Assembly: GCF_051020975.1 (NCBI RefSeq)
Contig: NW_027478160.1
Coordinates: 16,824,001 to 16,888,000, forward strand
DNA length: 64,000 bases
Direction: 5' to 3'
From: Osmia lignaria lignaria
Lineage: Eukaryota; Arthropoda; Insecta; Hymenoptera; Megachilidae
How positions within the stretch are numbered: the stretch's first letter is position 1; each line of letters opens with the position of its first letter. The position numbers and the translations under genes are program-made. The notes beneath the pieces were generated by a model, which saw nothing but the letters and a program-made list of their open reading frames with translations, ran no database searches and was not told the DNA's origin. Of this stretch, positions 24,064-37,324 are shown in pieces.

Positions 24064-27000
24064 GTTGAGAGACCTTTTTTGTAGAGAATTAAGTTTCCTA
24101 CTTTTTGTGTTCTATGATATTTTTTGATCAGATGCGTAGTTCTCGAGATATATCAAGATATTTAAAAGTTCCGAAGCCGCACCAACATAATAAAGATACA
24201 GAAACACGGTGGCCCCTCTCTTTGAGATAACTCTGCACTATTGCGAGCTGGAAATGCCACTTCCAGTTTAGCTGTGCAGAAGAAGAACAACAAGAAGAAG
24301 AAATATCTCGAAATATGTCCGTTAGGCCCCTTCCCTTGAGATAAATCTGCAAATATCTCGGAAACGAAGCGAGCTATGGCAAAATGTTAAGAGACCTTTT
24401 TTGTAGAGAATTATGTTTCCTACAATTTATGTTCTATGATATTTTTTGATCAGAAGCGTAGTTTTCGAGATATATCGAGATATTTAAAAGTTCCGAAGCC
24501 GCACCAACATAATAGAGATACAGAAACACCGTGGCCCCTTTCTTTGAGATAACTCTGCACTAGTGCGAGCCGCAAATGCCGCTTCCAGCTTAGCTGTGCA
24601 GAAGAAGAACAACAAGAAGAAGAAATATCTCGAAATATGTCCGTCAGGCCCCTTCCCTTGAGATAAATCTGCAAATATCTCGGAAACGAAGCGATCTATG
24701 GCAAAATGTTAAGAGACCTTTTTTGTAGAGAATTAAGTTTCCTACTTTTTATGTTCTATGATATTTTTTGATCAGATGCGTAGTTCTCGAGATATATCAA
24801 GATATTTAAAAGTTCCGAAGCCGCACCAACATAATAGAGATACAGAAACACCGTGGCCCCTTTCTTTGAGATAACTCTGCAGTATTGCGAGCTGTAAATG
24901 CCACTTCCAGCTTAGCTGTGCAGGAGAAGAACAACAAGAAGAAGAAATATCTCGAAATATGTCCGTCAGGCCCCTTCCCTTGAGATATATCTGCAAATAT
25001 CTCGGAAACGAAGCGAGCTATGGCAAAATGTTAAGAGACCTTTTTTGTAGAGAATTATGTTTCCTACTTTTTATGTTGTATGATATTTTTTGATCAGATG
25101 CGTAGTTCTCGAGATATATCAAGATATTTAAAAGTTCCGAAGCCGCACCAACATAATAGAGATACAGAAACACCGTGGCCCCTTTCTTTGAGATAACTCT
25201 GCACTATTGCGAGCTGTAAATGCCACTTCCAGCTTAGCTGTGCAGAAGAAGAACAACAAGAAGAAGAAATATCTCGAAATATGTCCGTCAGGCCCCTTCC
25301 CTTGAGATAAATCTGCAAATATCTCGGAAACGAAGCGAGCTATGGCAAAATGTTGAGAGACCTTTTTTGTAGAGAATTAAGTTTCCTACTTTTTATGTTC
25401 TATGATATTTTTTGATCAGATGCGTAGTTCTCGAGATATATCAAGATATTTAAAAGTTCCGAAGCCGCACCAACATAATAGAGATACAGAAACACGGTGG
25501 CCCCTCTCTTTGAGATAACTCTGCACTATTGCGAGCTGGAAATGCCACTTCCAGTTTAGCTGTGCAGAAGAAGAACAACAAGAAGAAGAAATATCTCGAA
25601 ATATGTCCGTTAGGCCCCTTCCCTTGAGATAAATCTGCAAATATCTCGGAAACGAAGCGAGCTATGGCAAAATGTTAAGAGACCTTTTTTGTAGAGAATT
25701 ATGTTTCCTACAATTTATCTTCTATGATATTTTTTGATCAGAAGCGTAGTTTTCGAGATATATCGAGATATGTAAAAGTTCCGAAGCCGCACCAACATAA
25801 TAGAGATACAGAAACACCGTGGCCCCTTTCTTTGAGATAACTCTGCACTAGTGCGAGCCGCAAATGCCGCTTCCAGCTTAGCTGTGCAGAAGAAGAACAA
25901 CAAGAAGAAGAAATATCTCGAAATATGTCCGTCAGGCCCCTTTCCTTGAGATAAATCTGCAAATATCTCGGAAACGAAGCGATCTATGGCAAAATGTTAA
26001 GAGACCTTTTTTGTAGAGAATTAAGTTTCCTACTTTTTATGTTCTATGATATTTTTTGATCAGATGCGTAGTTCTCGAGATATATCAAGATATTTAAAAG
26101 TTCCGAAGCCGCACCAACATAATAGAGATACAGAAACACCGTGGCCCCTTTCTTTGAGATAACTCTGCAGTATTGCGAGCTGTAAATGCCACTTCCAGCT
26201 TAGCTGTGCAGGAGAAGAACAACAAGAAGAAGAAATATCTCGAAATATGTCCGTCAGGCCCCTTCCCTTGAGATATATCTGCAAATATCTCGGAAACGAA
26301 GCGAGCTATGGCAAAATGTTAAGAGACCTTTTTTGTAGAGAATTATGTTTCCTACGTTTTATGTTCTATGATATTTTTTGATCAGATGCGTAGTTCTCGA
26401 GATATATCAAGATATTTAAAAGTTCCGAAGCCGCACCAACATAATAGAGATACAGAAACACCGTGGCCCCTTTCTTTGAGATAACTCTGCACTATTGCGA
26501 GCTGTAAATGCCACTTCCAGCTTAGCTGTGCAGAAGAAGAACAACAAGAAGAAGAAATATCTCGAAATATGTCCGTCAGGCCCCTTCCCTTGAGATAAAT
26601 CTGCAAATATCTCGGAAACGAAGCGAGCTATGGCAAAATGTTGAGAGACCTTTTTTGTAGAGAATTAAGTTTCCTACTTTTTATGTTCTATGATATTTTT
26701 TGATCAGATGCGTAGTTCTCGAGATATATCAAGATATTTAAAAGTTCCGAAGCCGCACCAACATAATAGAGATACAGAAACACGGTGGCCCCTCTCTTTG
26801 AGATAACTCTGCACTATTGCGAGCTGGAAATGCCACTTCCAGTTTAGCTGTGCAGAAGAAGAACAACAAGAAGAAGAAATATCTCGAAATATGTCCGTTA
26901 GGCCCCTTCCCTTGAGATAAATCTGCAAATATCTCGGAAACGAAGCGATCTATGGCAAAATGTTAAGAGACCTTTTTTGTAGAGAATTAAGTTTCCTACT

Positions 27001-28571
27001 TTTTATGTTCTATGATATTTTTTGATCAGATGCGTAGTTCTCGAGATATATCAAGATATTTAAAAGTTCCGAAGCCGCACCAACATAATAGAGATACAGA
27101 AACACCGTGGCCCCTTTCTTTGAGATAACTCTGCACTAGTGCGAGCCGCAAATGCCACTTCCAGCTTAGCTGTGCAGAAGAAGAACAACAAGAAGAAGAA
27201 ATATCTCGAAATATGTCCGTCAGGCCCCTTCCCTTGAGATAAATCTGCAAATATCTCGGAAACGAAGCGAGCTATGGTAAAATGTTAAGAGACCTTTTTT
27301 GTAGAGAATTAAGTTTCCTACTTTTTATGTTCTATGATATTTTTTGATCAGATGCGTAGTTCTCGAGATATATCAAGATATTTAAAAGTTCCGAAGCCGC
27401 ACCAACATAATAGAGATACAGAAACACCGTGGCCCCTTTCTTTGAGATAACTCTGCACTAGTGCGAGCCGCAAATGCCACTTCCAGCTTAGCTGTGCAGA
27501 AGAAGAACAACAAGAAGAAGAAATATCTCGAAATATGTCCGTCAGGCCCCTTCCCTTGAGATAAATCTGCAAATATCTCGGAAACGAAGCGAGCTATGGT
27601 AAAATGTTAAGAGACCTTTTTTGTAGAGAATTAAGTTTCCTACTTTTTATGTTCTATGATATTTTTTGATCAGATGCGTAGTTCTCGAGATATATCAAGA
27701 TATTTAAAAGTTCCGAAGCCGCACCAACATAATAGAGATACAGAAACACCGTGGCCCCTCTCTTTGAGATAACTCTGCACTATTGCGAGCTGGAAATGCC
27801 ACTTCCAGTTTAGCTGTGCAGAAGAAGAACAACAAGAAGAAGAAATATCTCGAAATATGTCCGTCAGGCCCCTTCCCTTGAGATAAATCTGCAAATATCT
27901 CGGAAACGAAGCGAGCTATGGCAAAATGTTAAGAGACCTTTTTTGTAGAGAATTATGTTTCCTACAATTTATGTTCTATGATATTTTTTGATCAGAAGCG
28001 TAGTTTTCGAGATATATCGAGATATTTAAAAGTTCCGAAGCCGCACCAACATAATAGAGATACAGAAACACCGTGGCCCCTTTCTTTGAGATAACTCTGC
28101 ACTAGTGCGAGCCGCAAATGCCACTTCCAGCTTAGCTGTGCAGAAGAAGAACAACAACAAGAAGAAATATCTCGAAATATGTCCGTCAGGCCCCTTCCCT
28201 TGAGATAAATCTGCAAATATCTCGGAAACGAAGCGAGCTATGGCAAAATGTTAAGAGACCTTTTTTGTAGAGAATTAGGTTTCCTACTTTTTATGTTCTA
28301 TGATATTTTTTGATCAGATGCGTAGTTCTCGAGATATATCAAGATATTTAAAAGTTCCGAAGCCGCACCAACATAATAGAGATACAGAAACACCGTGGCC
28401 CCTTTCTTTGAGATAACTCTGCACTATTGCGAGCTGCAAATGCCACTTCCAGCTTAGCTGTGCAGAGGAAGAACAACAAGAAGAAGAAATATCTCGAAAT
28501 ATGTCCGTCAGGCCAGTTCCTTTGAGCTGAATCTGCAAATATCTCGGAAACGAAGCGAGCTATGGCAAAAT
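24064..28571. repeat. Large duplicated HOR block, copy 2 (14 monomers)
   Basis: Unit order is N, A, P, B, N, A, P, B, N, A/B, A/B, N, A, C. It begins inside the C unit at 23804, whose tail switches to the B-type GTTGAGAGACC and AATTAAG tail after the shared GCGAGCTATGGCAAAATG. Against copy 1 I see a handful of single-base differences, such as TTATCTTCTATG near 25719 and CCCCTTTCCTTGAG near 25940, plus one monomer missing. A-P-B-N cycles lie at 24448-25735 and 25736-27023. Confidence 0.93.
26702..27023. repeat. Junction monomer: N front fused to an A tail
   Basis: The front matches the N unit at 21872 (CACGGTGG, GCTGGAAATG, GTTAGGCC). The tail matches the A unit at 22194 (GCGATCTATGG and an AATTAAG tail). 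The switch lies between GTTAGG near 26898 and GCGATC near 26945. It explains why copy 2 of the large block has one monomer fewer than copy 1. Confidence 0.9.
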
Positions 28572-28955
28572 GCTAAGAGACGTTTTTTGTAGAGAATTAT
28601 GTTTCCTACAATTTATGTTCTATGATATTTTTTGATCAGAAGCGTAGGTTTCGAGATATATCGAGATATTTAAAAGTTCCGAAGCCGCACCAACATAATA
28701 GGGATACAGAAACACCGTGGCCCCTTTCTTTGAGATAACTCTGCACTAGTGCGAGCCGCAAATGCCACTTCCAGCTTAGCTGTGCAGAAGAAGAACAACA
28801 AGAAGAAGAAATATCTCGAAATATGTCCGTCAGGCCCCTTCCCTTGAGATAAATCTGCAAATATCTCGGAAACGAAGCGAGCTATGGCAAAATGTTAAGC
28901 GACTTTATTTGTAGAGAATTAAGTTTCCTACTTTTTACGTTCTATGATATTTTTT

Positions 28956-29277
28956 AATCAGATGTGTAGTTCTCGAGATATATAAAGATATTTTAAAGTT
29001 CCGAAGCCGCACCAACATAATAGAGATACAGAAACACCGTGGCCCCTTTCTTTGAGATAACTCTGCAGTATTGCGAGCTGTAAATGCCACTTCCAGCTTA
29101 GCTGTGCAGGAGAAGAACAACAAGAAGAAGAAATATCTCGAAATATGTCCGTCAGGCCCCTTCCCTTGAGATATATCTGCAAATATCTCGGAAACGAAGC
29201 GAGCTATGGCAAAATGTTTAGAGACCTTTTTTGTAGAGAATTATGTTTCCTACTTTTTATGTTCTATGATATTTTTT
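28956..29277. repeat. Diverged P-class monomer
   Basis: The head is unusually changed: TTTTAATCAGATGTGTAG replaces TTTTGATCAGATGCGTAG, and GATATATAAAGATATTTTAAAG replaces the usual ATCAAGATATTTAAAAG stretch. The body is a normal P unit (CTGCAGTATTGCG, GCAGGAGAAG). The preceding unit's tail also carries changes (AAGCGACTTTATTTG). The cluster of changes in about 120 bp is higher than in neighbouring units. Confidence 0.85.
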
Positions 29278-30243
29278 GATCAGAAGCGTAGTTTTCGAGA
29301 TATATCGAGATATTTAAAAGTTCCGAAGCCGCACCAACATAATAGAGATACAGAAACACCGTGGCCCCTTTCTTTGAGATAACTCTGCACTATTGCGAGC
29401 TGCAAATGCCACTTCCAGCTTAGCTGTGCAGAGGAAGAACAACAAGAAGAAGAAATATCTCGAAATATGTCCGTCAAGCCAGTTCCTTTGAGCTGAATCT
29501 GCAAATATCTCGGAAACGAAGCGAGCTATGGCAAAATGTTAAGAGACCTTTTTTGTAGAGAATTAAGTTTCCTACTTTTTATCTTCTATGATATTTTCTG
29601 ATCAGATGCGTAGTTCTCGAGATATATCAAGATATTTAAAAGTTCCGAAGCCGCACCAACATAATAGAGATATAGAAACACCGTGGCCCCTTTCTTTGAG
29701 ATAGCTCTGCACTAGTGCGAGCCGCAAATGCCACTTCCAGCTTAGCTGTGCAGCAGAAGAACAACAAGAAGAAGAAATATCTCGAAATATGTCCGTCAGG
29801 CCACTTCCTTTGAGATAAATCTGCAAATATCTCGGAAACGAAGCGAGCTATGGCAAAACGTTAAGAGACCTTTTTTGTAGAGAATTATGTTTCCTACTTT
29901 TTTTGTTCTATGATATTTTTTGATCAGACGCGTAGCTCTCGAGATATATCAAGATATTTAAAAGTTCCGAAGCCGCACCAACATAATAGAGATACAGAAA
30001 CACCGTGGCCCCTCTCTTTGAGATAACTCTGCACTATTGCGAGCTGGAAATGCCACTTCCAGTTTAGCTGTGCAGAAGAAGAACAACAAGAAGAAGAAAT
30101 ATCTCGAAATATGTCCGTTAGGCCCCTTCCCTTGAGATAAATCTGCAAATATCTCGGAAACGAAGCGAGCTATGGCAAAATGTTAAGAGACCTTTTTTGT
30201 AGAGAATTATGTTTCCTACAATTTATGTTCTATGATATTTTTT

Positions 30244-30562
30244 GATCAGAAGCGTAGTTTTCGAGATATATCGAGATATTTAAAAGTTCCGAAGCCGCAC
30301 CAACATAATAGAGATACAGAAACACCGTGGCCACTTTCTTTGAGATAACTCTGCACTAGTGCGAGCTGCAAATGCCACTTCCAGCTTAGCTGTGCAGAGG
30401 AAGAACAACAAGAAGAAATATCTCGAAATATGTCCGTCAGGCCAGTTCCTTTGAGCTGAATCTGCAAATATCTCGGAAACGAAGCGAGCTATGGCAAAAT
30501 GTTAAGAGACGTTTTTTGTAGAGAATTATGTTTCCTACAATTTATGTTCTATGATATTTTTT
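30244..30562. repeat. 319-bp monomer with 3-bp loss in the GAA tract
   Basis: The tract reads AACAACAAGAAGAAATATC instead of AACAACAAGAAGAAGAAATATC, one GAA fewer. It lies at the opposite end of the same tract from the loss at 9961, so the two are independent slippage events. The unit mixes an A head and CACTAGTGCG with GCTGCAAATG, GAGGAAG and the C tail. Confidence 0.92.
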
Positions 30563-32494
30563 GATCAGAAGCGTAGTTTTCGAGATATATCGAGATATTT
30601 AAAAGTTCCGATGCCGCACCAACATAATAGGGATACAGAAACACCGTGGCCCCTTTCTTTGAGATAACTCTGCACTAGTGCGAGCCGCAAATGCCACTTC
30701 CAGCTTAGCTGTGCAGAAGAAGTACAACAAGAAGAAGAAATATCTCGAAATATATCCGTCAGGCCCCTTCCCTTGAGATAAATCTGCAAATATCTCGGAA
30801 ACGAAGCGAGCTATGGCAAAATGTTAAGAGACCTTTTTTGTAGAGAATTAAGTTTCCTACTTTTTATGTTCTATGATATTTTTTGATCAGATGCGTAGTT
30901 CTCGAGATATATCAAGATATTTAAAAGTTCCGAAGCCGCACCAACATAATAGAGATACAGAAACACCGTGGCCCCTTTCTTTGAGATAACTCTGCACTAC
31001 TGCGAGCTGCAAATGCCACTTCCAGCTTAGCTGTGCAGAGGAAGAACAACAAGAAGAAGAAATATCTCGAAATATGTCCGTCAGGCCAGTTCCTTTGAGC
31101 TGAATCTGCAAATATCTCGGAAACGAAGCGAGCTATGGCAAAATGTTAAGAGACGTTTTTTGTAGAGAATTATGTTTCCTACAATTTATGTTCTATGATA
31201 TTTTTTGATCAGAAGCGTAGTTTTCGAGATATATCGAGATATTTAAAAGTTCCGAAGCCGCACCAACATAATAGGGATACAGAAACACCGTGGCCCCTTT
31301 CTTTGAGATAACTCTGCACTAGTGCGAGCCGCAAATGCCACTTCCAGCTTAGCTGTGCAGAAGAAGAACAACAAGTAGAAGAAATATCTCGAAATATGTC
31401 CGTCAGGCCCCTTCCCTTGAGATAAATCTGCAAATATCTCGGAAACGAAGCGAGCTATGGCAAAATGTTAAGAGACCTTTTTTGTAGAGAATTAAGTTTC
31501 CTACTTTTTATGTTCTATGATATTTTTTGATCAGATGCGTAGTTCTCGAGATATATCAAGATATTTAAAAGTTCCGAAGCCGCACCAACATAATAGAGAT
31601 ACAGAAACACCGTGGCCCCTTTCTTTGAGATAACTCTGCAGTATTGCGAGCTGTAAATGCCACTTCCAGCTTAGCTGTGCAGGAGAAGAACAACAAGAAG
31701 AAGAAATATCTCGAAATATGTCCGTCAGGCCCCTTCCCTTGAGATATATCTGCAAATATCTCGGAAACGAAGCGAGCTATGGCAAAATGTTAAGAGACCT
31801 TTTTTGTAGAGAATTATGTTTCCTACTTTTTATGTTCTATGATATTTTTTGATCAGATGCGTAGTTCTCGAGATATATCAAGATATTTAAAAGTTCCGAA
31901 GCCGCACCAACATAATAGAGATACAGAAACATCGTGGCCCCTTTCTTTGAGATAACTCTGCACTATTGCGAGCTGTAAATGCCACTTCCAGCTTAGCTGT
32001 GCAGAAGAAGAACAACAAGAAGAAGAAATATCTCGAAATATGTCCGTCAGGCCCCTTCCCTTGAGATAAATCTGCAAATATCTCGGAAACGAAGCGAGCT
32101 ATGGCAAAATGTTGAGAGACCTTTTTTGTAGAGAATTAAGTTTCCTACTTTTTATGTTCTATGATATTTTTTCATCAGATGCGTAGTTCTCGAGATATAT
32201 CAAGATATTTAAAAGTTCCGAAGCCGCACCAACATAATAGAGATACAGAAACACCGTGGCCCCTCTCTTTGAGATAACTCTGCACTATTGCGAGCTGGAA
32301 ATGCCACTTCCAGTTTAGCTGTGCAGAAGAAGAACAACAAGAAGAAGAAATATCTCGAAATATGTCCGTTAGGCCCCTTCCCTTGAGATAAATCTGCAAA
32401 TATCTCGGAAACGAAGCGAGCTATGGCAAAATGTTAAGAGACCTTTTTTGTAGAGAATTATGTTTCCTACTTTTTATGTTCTATGATATTTTTT

Positions 32495-35070
32495 GATCAG
32501 ACGCGTAGCTCTCGAGATATATCAAGATATTTAAAAGTTCCGAAGCCGCACCAACATAATAGAGATACAGAAACACCGTGGCCCCTCTCTTTGAGATAAC
32601 TCTGCACTATTGCGAGCTGGAAATGCCACTTCCAGTTTAGCTGTGCAGAAGAAGAACAACAAGAAGAAGAAATATCTCGAAATATGTCCGTTAGGCCCCT
32701 TCCCTTGAGATAAATCTGCAAATATCTCGGAAACGAAGCGAGCTATGGCAAAATGTTAAGAGACCTTTTTTGTAGAGAATTATGTTTCCTACTTTTTATG
32801 CTGTATGATATTTTTTGATCAGAAGCGTAGTTTTCGAGATATATCGAGATATTTAAAAGTTCCGAAGCCGCACCAACATAATAGAGATACAGAAACACCG
32901 TGGCCCCTTTCTTTGAGATAACTCTGCACTATTGCGAGCTGCAAATGCCACTTCCAGCTTAGCTGTGCAGAGGAAGAACAACAAGAAGAAGAAATATCTC
33001 GAAATATGTCCGTCAGGCCAGTTCCTTTGAGCTGAATCTGCAAATATCTCGGAAACGAAGCGAGCTATGGCAAAATGTTAAGAGACCTTTTTTGTAGAGA
33101 ATTAAGTTTCCTACTTTTTATCTTCTATGATATTTTCTGATCAGATGCGTAGTTCTCGAGATATATCAAGATATTTAAAAGTTCCGAAGCCGCACCAACA
33201 TAATAGAGATACAGAAACACCGTGGCCCCTCTCTTTGAGATAACTCTGCACTATTGCGAGCTGGAAATGCCACTTCCAGTTTAGCTGTGCAGAAGAAGAA
33301 CAACAAGAAGAAGAAATATCTCGAAATATGTCCGTTAGGCCCCTTCCCTTGAGATAAATCTGCAAATATCTCGGAAACGAAGCGAGCTATGGCAAAATGT
33401 TAAGAGACCTTTTTTGTAGAGAATTATGTTTCCTACTTTTTATGTTGTATGATATTTTTTGATCAGAAGCGTAGTTTTCGAGATATATCGAGATATTTAA
33501 AAGTTCCGAAGCCGCACCAACATAATAGAGATACAGAAACACCGTGGCCCCTTTCTTTGAGATAACTCTGCACTATTGCGAGCTGCAAATGCCACTTCCA
33601 GCTTAGCTGTGCAGAGGAAGAACAACAAGAAGAAGAAATATCTCGAAATATGTCCGTCAGGCCAGTTCCTTTGAGCTGAATCTGCAAATATCTCGGAAAC
33701 GAAGCGAGCTATGGCAAAATGTTAAGAGACCTTTTTTGTAGAGAATTAAGTTTCCTACTTTTTATCTTCTATGATATTTTCTGATCAGATGCGTAGTTCT
33801 CGAGATATATCAAGATATTTAAAAGTTCCGAAGCCGCACCAACATAATAGAGATACAGAAACACCGTGGCCCCTTTCTTTGAGATAACTCTGCACTAGTG
33901 CGAGCCGCAAATGCCACTTCCAGCTTAGCTGTGCAGAAGAAGTACAACGAGAAGAAGAAATATCTCGAAATATGTCCGTCAGGCCCCTTCCCTTGAGATA
34001 AATCTGCAAATATCTCGGAAACGAAGCGAGCTATGGCAAAATGTTAAGAGACCTTTTTTGTAGAGAATTAAGTTTCCTACTTTTTATGTTCTATGATATT
34101 TTTTGATCAGATGCGTAGTTCTCGAGATATATCAAGATATTTAAAAGTTCCGAAGCCGCACCAACATAATAGAGATACAGAAACACCGTGGCCCCTTTCT
34201 TTGAGATAACTCTGCACTAGTGCGAGCCGCAAATGCCACTTCCAGCTTAGCCGTGCAGAAGAAGTACAACAAGAAGAAGAAATATCTCGAAATATGTCCG
34301 TCAGGCCCCTTCCCTTGAGATAAATCTGCAAATATCTCGGAAACGAAGCGAGCTATGGCAAAATGTTAAGAGACCTTTTTTGTAGAGAATTAAGTTTCCT
34401 ACTTTTTATGTTCTATGATATTTTTTGATCAGATGCGTAGTTCTCGAGATATATCAAGATATTTAAAAGTTCCGAAGCCGCACCAACATAATAGAGATAC
34501 AGAAACACCGTGGCCCCTCTCTTTGAGATAACTCTGCACTATTGCGAGCTGGAAATGCCACTTCCAGTTTAGCTGTGCAGAAGAAGAACAACAAGAAGAA
34601 GAAATATCTCGAAATATGTCCGTTAGGCCCCTTCCCTTGAGATAAATCTGCAAATATCTCGGAAACGAAGCGAGCTATGGCAAAATGTTAAGAGACCTTT
34701 TTTGTAGAGAATTAAGTTTCCTACTTTTTATGTTCTATGATATTTTTTGATCAGATGCGTAGTTCTCGAGATATATCAAGATATTTAAAAGTTCCGAAGC
34801 TGCACCAACATAATAGAGATACAGAAACACCGTGGCCCCTCTCTTTGAGATAACTCTGCACTATTGCGAGCTGGAAATGCCACTTCCAGTTTAGCTGTGC
34901 AGAAGAAGAACAACAAGAAGAAGAAATATCTCGAAATATGTCCGTTAGGCCCCTTCCCTTGAGATAAATCTGCAAATATCTCGGAAACGAAGCGAGCTAT
35001 GGCAAAATGTTAAGAGACCTTTTTTGTAGAGAATTAAGTTTCCTACTTTTTATGTTCTATGATATTTTTT
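32495..35070. repeat. Local dimers and doublets: N-C, N-C, A, A, N, N
   Basis: N-C dimers occupy 32495-33138 and 33139-33782. Their C units (32817, 33461) share an A-type head and the tail TTTATCTTCTATG with TATTTTCTGATCAG. The two A units at 33783 and 34105 both have GAAGTACAAC and a B-type head. The N units at 34427 and 34749 are near copies, the second with GAAGCTGCACC. Each pair points to short unequal exchanges of one or two units. Confidence 0.85.
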
Positions 35071-35392
35071 GATCAGATGCGTAGCTCTCGAGATATATCA
35101 AGATATTTAAAAGTTCCGAAGCCGCACCAACATAATAGAGATACAGAAACACCGTGGCCCCTTTCTTTGAGATAACTCTGCACTATTGCGAGCTGTAAAT
35201 GCCACTCCCAGCTTAGCTGTGCAGAAGAAGAACAACAAGAAGAAGACATATCTCGAAATATGTCCGTCAGGCCCCTTCCCTTGAGATATATCTGCAAATA
35301 TCTCGGAAACGAAGCGAGGTATGGCAAAATGTTAAGAGACCTTTTTTGTAGAGAATTATGTTTCCTACAATTTATCTTCTATGATATTTTTT
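35071..35392. repeat. M-class monomer, first copy
   Basis: The unit carries GCTGTAAATGCCACTCCCAGC and GAAGACATATCTC, which define the M class. Others lie at 36681, 37969 and 39901. It also has a GTAGCTCTCG head, GCGAGGTATGG and the tail TTTATCTTCTATG. The last of these recurs before the A unit at 38613, linking the two halves of the 3220-bp repeat. Confidence 0.85.
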
Positions 35393-37324
35393 GATCAGAA
35401 GCGTAGTTTTCGAGATATATCGAGATATTTAAAAGTTCCAAAGCCGCACCAACATAATAGAGATACAGAAACACCGTGGCCCCTTTCTTTGAGATCACTC
35501 TGCACTAGTGCGAGCCGCAAGTGCCACTTCCAGCTTAGCTGTGCAGAAGAAGAACAACAAGAAGAAGAAATATCTCGAAATATGTCCGTCAGGCCCCTTC
35601 CCTTCAGATAAATCTGCAAATATCTCGGAAACGAAGCGAGCTATGGCAAAATGTTAAGAGACCTTTTTTGTAGAGAATTAAGTTTCCTACTTTTTATGTT
35701 CTATGATATTTTTTGATCAGATGCGTAGTTCTCGAGATATATCAAGATATTTAAAAGTTCCGAAGCCGCACCAACATAATAGAGATACAGAAACACCGTG
35801 GCCCCTTTCTTTGAGATAACTCTGCACTATTGCGAGCTGCAAATGCCACTTCCAGCTTAGCTGTGCAGAGGAAGAACAACAAGAAGAAGAAATATCTCGA
35901 AATATGTCCGTCAGGCCAGTTCCTTTGAGCTGAATCTGCAAATATCTCGGAAACGAAGCGAGCTATGGCAAAATGTTAAGAGACGTTTTTTGTAGAGAAT
36001 TATGTTTCCTACAATTTATGTTCTATGATATTTTTTGATCAGAAGCGTAGTTTTCGAGATATATCGAGATACTTAAAAGTTCCGAAGCCGCACCAACATA
36101 ATAGGGATACAGAAACACCGTGGCCCCTTTCTTTGAGATAACTCTGCACTAGTGCGAGCCGCAAATGCCACTTCCAGCTTAGCTGTGCAGAAGAAGAACA
36201 ACAAGAAGAAGTAATATCTCGAAATATGTCCGTCAGGCCCCTTCCCTTGAGATAAATCTGCAAATATCTCGGAAACGAAGCGAGCTATGGCAAAATGTTA
36301 AGAGACCTTTTTTGTAGAGAATTAAGTTTTCTACTTTTTATGTTCTATGATATTTTTTGATCAGATGCGTAGTTCTCGAGATATATCAAGATATTTAAAA
36401 GTTCCGAAGCCGCACCAACATAATAGAGATACAGAAACACCGTGGCCCCTTTCTTTGAGATAACTCTGCAGTATTGCGAGCTGTAAATGCCACTTCCAGC
36501 TTAGCTGTGCAGGAGAAGAACAACAAGAAGAAGAAATATCTCGAAATATGTCCGTTAGGCCCCTTCCCTTGAGATAAATCTGCAAATATCTCGGAAACGA
36601 AGCGAGCTATGGCAAAATGTTAAGAGACCTTTTTTGTAGAGAATTAAGTTTCCTACTTTTTATGTTCTATGATATTTTTTGATCAGATGCGTAGTTCTCG
36701 AGATATATCAAGATATTTAAAAGTTCCGAAGCCGCACCAACATAATAGAGATACAGAAACACCGTGGCCCCTTTCTTTGAGATAACTCTGCACTATTGCG
36801 AGCTGTAAATGCCACTCCCAGCTTAGCTGTGCAGAAGAAGAACAACAAGAAGAAGACATATCTCGAAATATGTCCGTCAGGCCCCTTCCCTTGAGATATA
36901 TCTGCAAATATCTCGGAAACGAAGCGAGCTATGGCAAAATGTTAAGAGACCTTTTTTGTAGAGAATTATGTTTCCTACAATTTATGTTCTATGATATTTG
37001 TTGATCAGAAGCGTAGTTTTCGAGATATATCGAGATATTTAAAAGTTCCGAAGCCGCACCAACATAATAGGGATACAGAAACACCGTGGCCCCTTTCTTT
37101 GAGATAACTCTGCACTAGTGCGAGCCGCAAATGCCACTTCCAGCTTAGCTGTGCAGAAGAAGAACAACAAGAAGAAGAAATATCTCGAAATATGTCCGTC
37201 AGGCCCCTTCCCTTGAGATAAATCTGCAAATATCTCGGAAACGAAGCGAGCTATGGCAAAATGTTAAGAGACCTTTTTTGTAGAGAATTAAGTTTCCTAC
37301 TTTTTATGTTCTATGATATTTTTT
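35393..37324. repeat. Six-monomer block repeated 3220 bp downstream, copy 1
   Basis: The order is A, C, A, P, M, A. Markers shared with 38613-40544 are GTTCCAAAGCC and GCCGCAAGTGCC in the first unit, GAGATACTTAAAAG and GAAGTAATATC in the third, CACTCCCAGC in the M unit, and GATATTTGTTGATCAG before the last A head (near 36994). Differences include GAGATCACTCTGC near 35495, CCCTTCAGATAAATC near 35604 and AAGTTTTCTAC near 36327. Confidence 0.9.

Larger units (their letters stand above)
28634..32494. repeat. Mosaic block of twelve monomers without a clear HOR
   Basis: The class order is A, P, C, A, N, C-like, A, C, A, P, B, N. The last four (31207-32494) form another A-P-B-N cycle, more diverged than those at 19.6-27 kb. 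Many private changes occur: GTAGGTTTCG at 28646, GATATAGAAAC and GATAGCTCTGC in 29600, GATGCCGC and AATATATCCG in 30563, CACTACTGCG in 30885, CAAGTAGAAG in 31207, and ACATCGTGG in 31851. Homogenisation here looks less recent. Confidence 0.82.
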
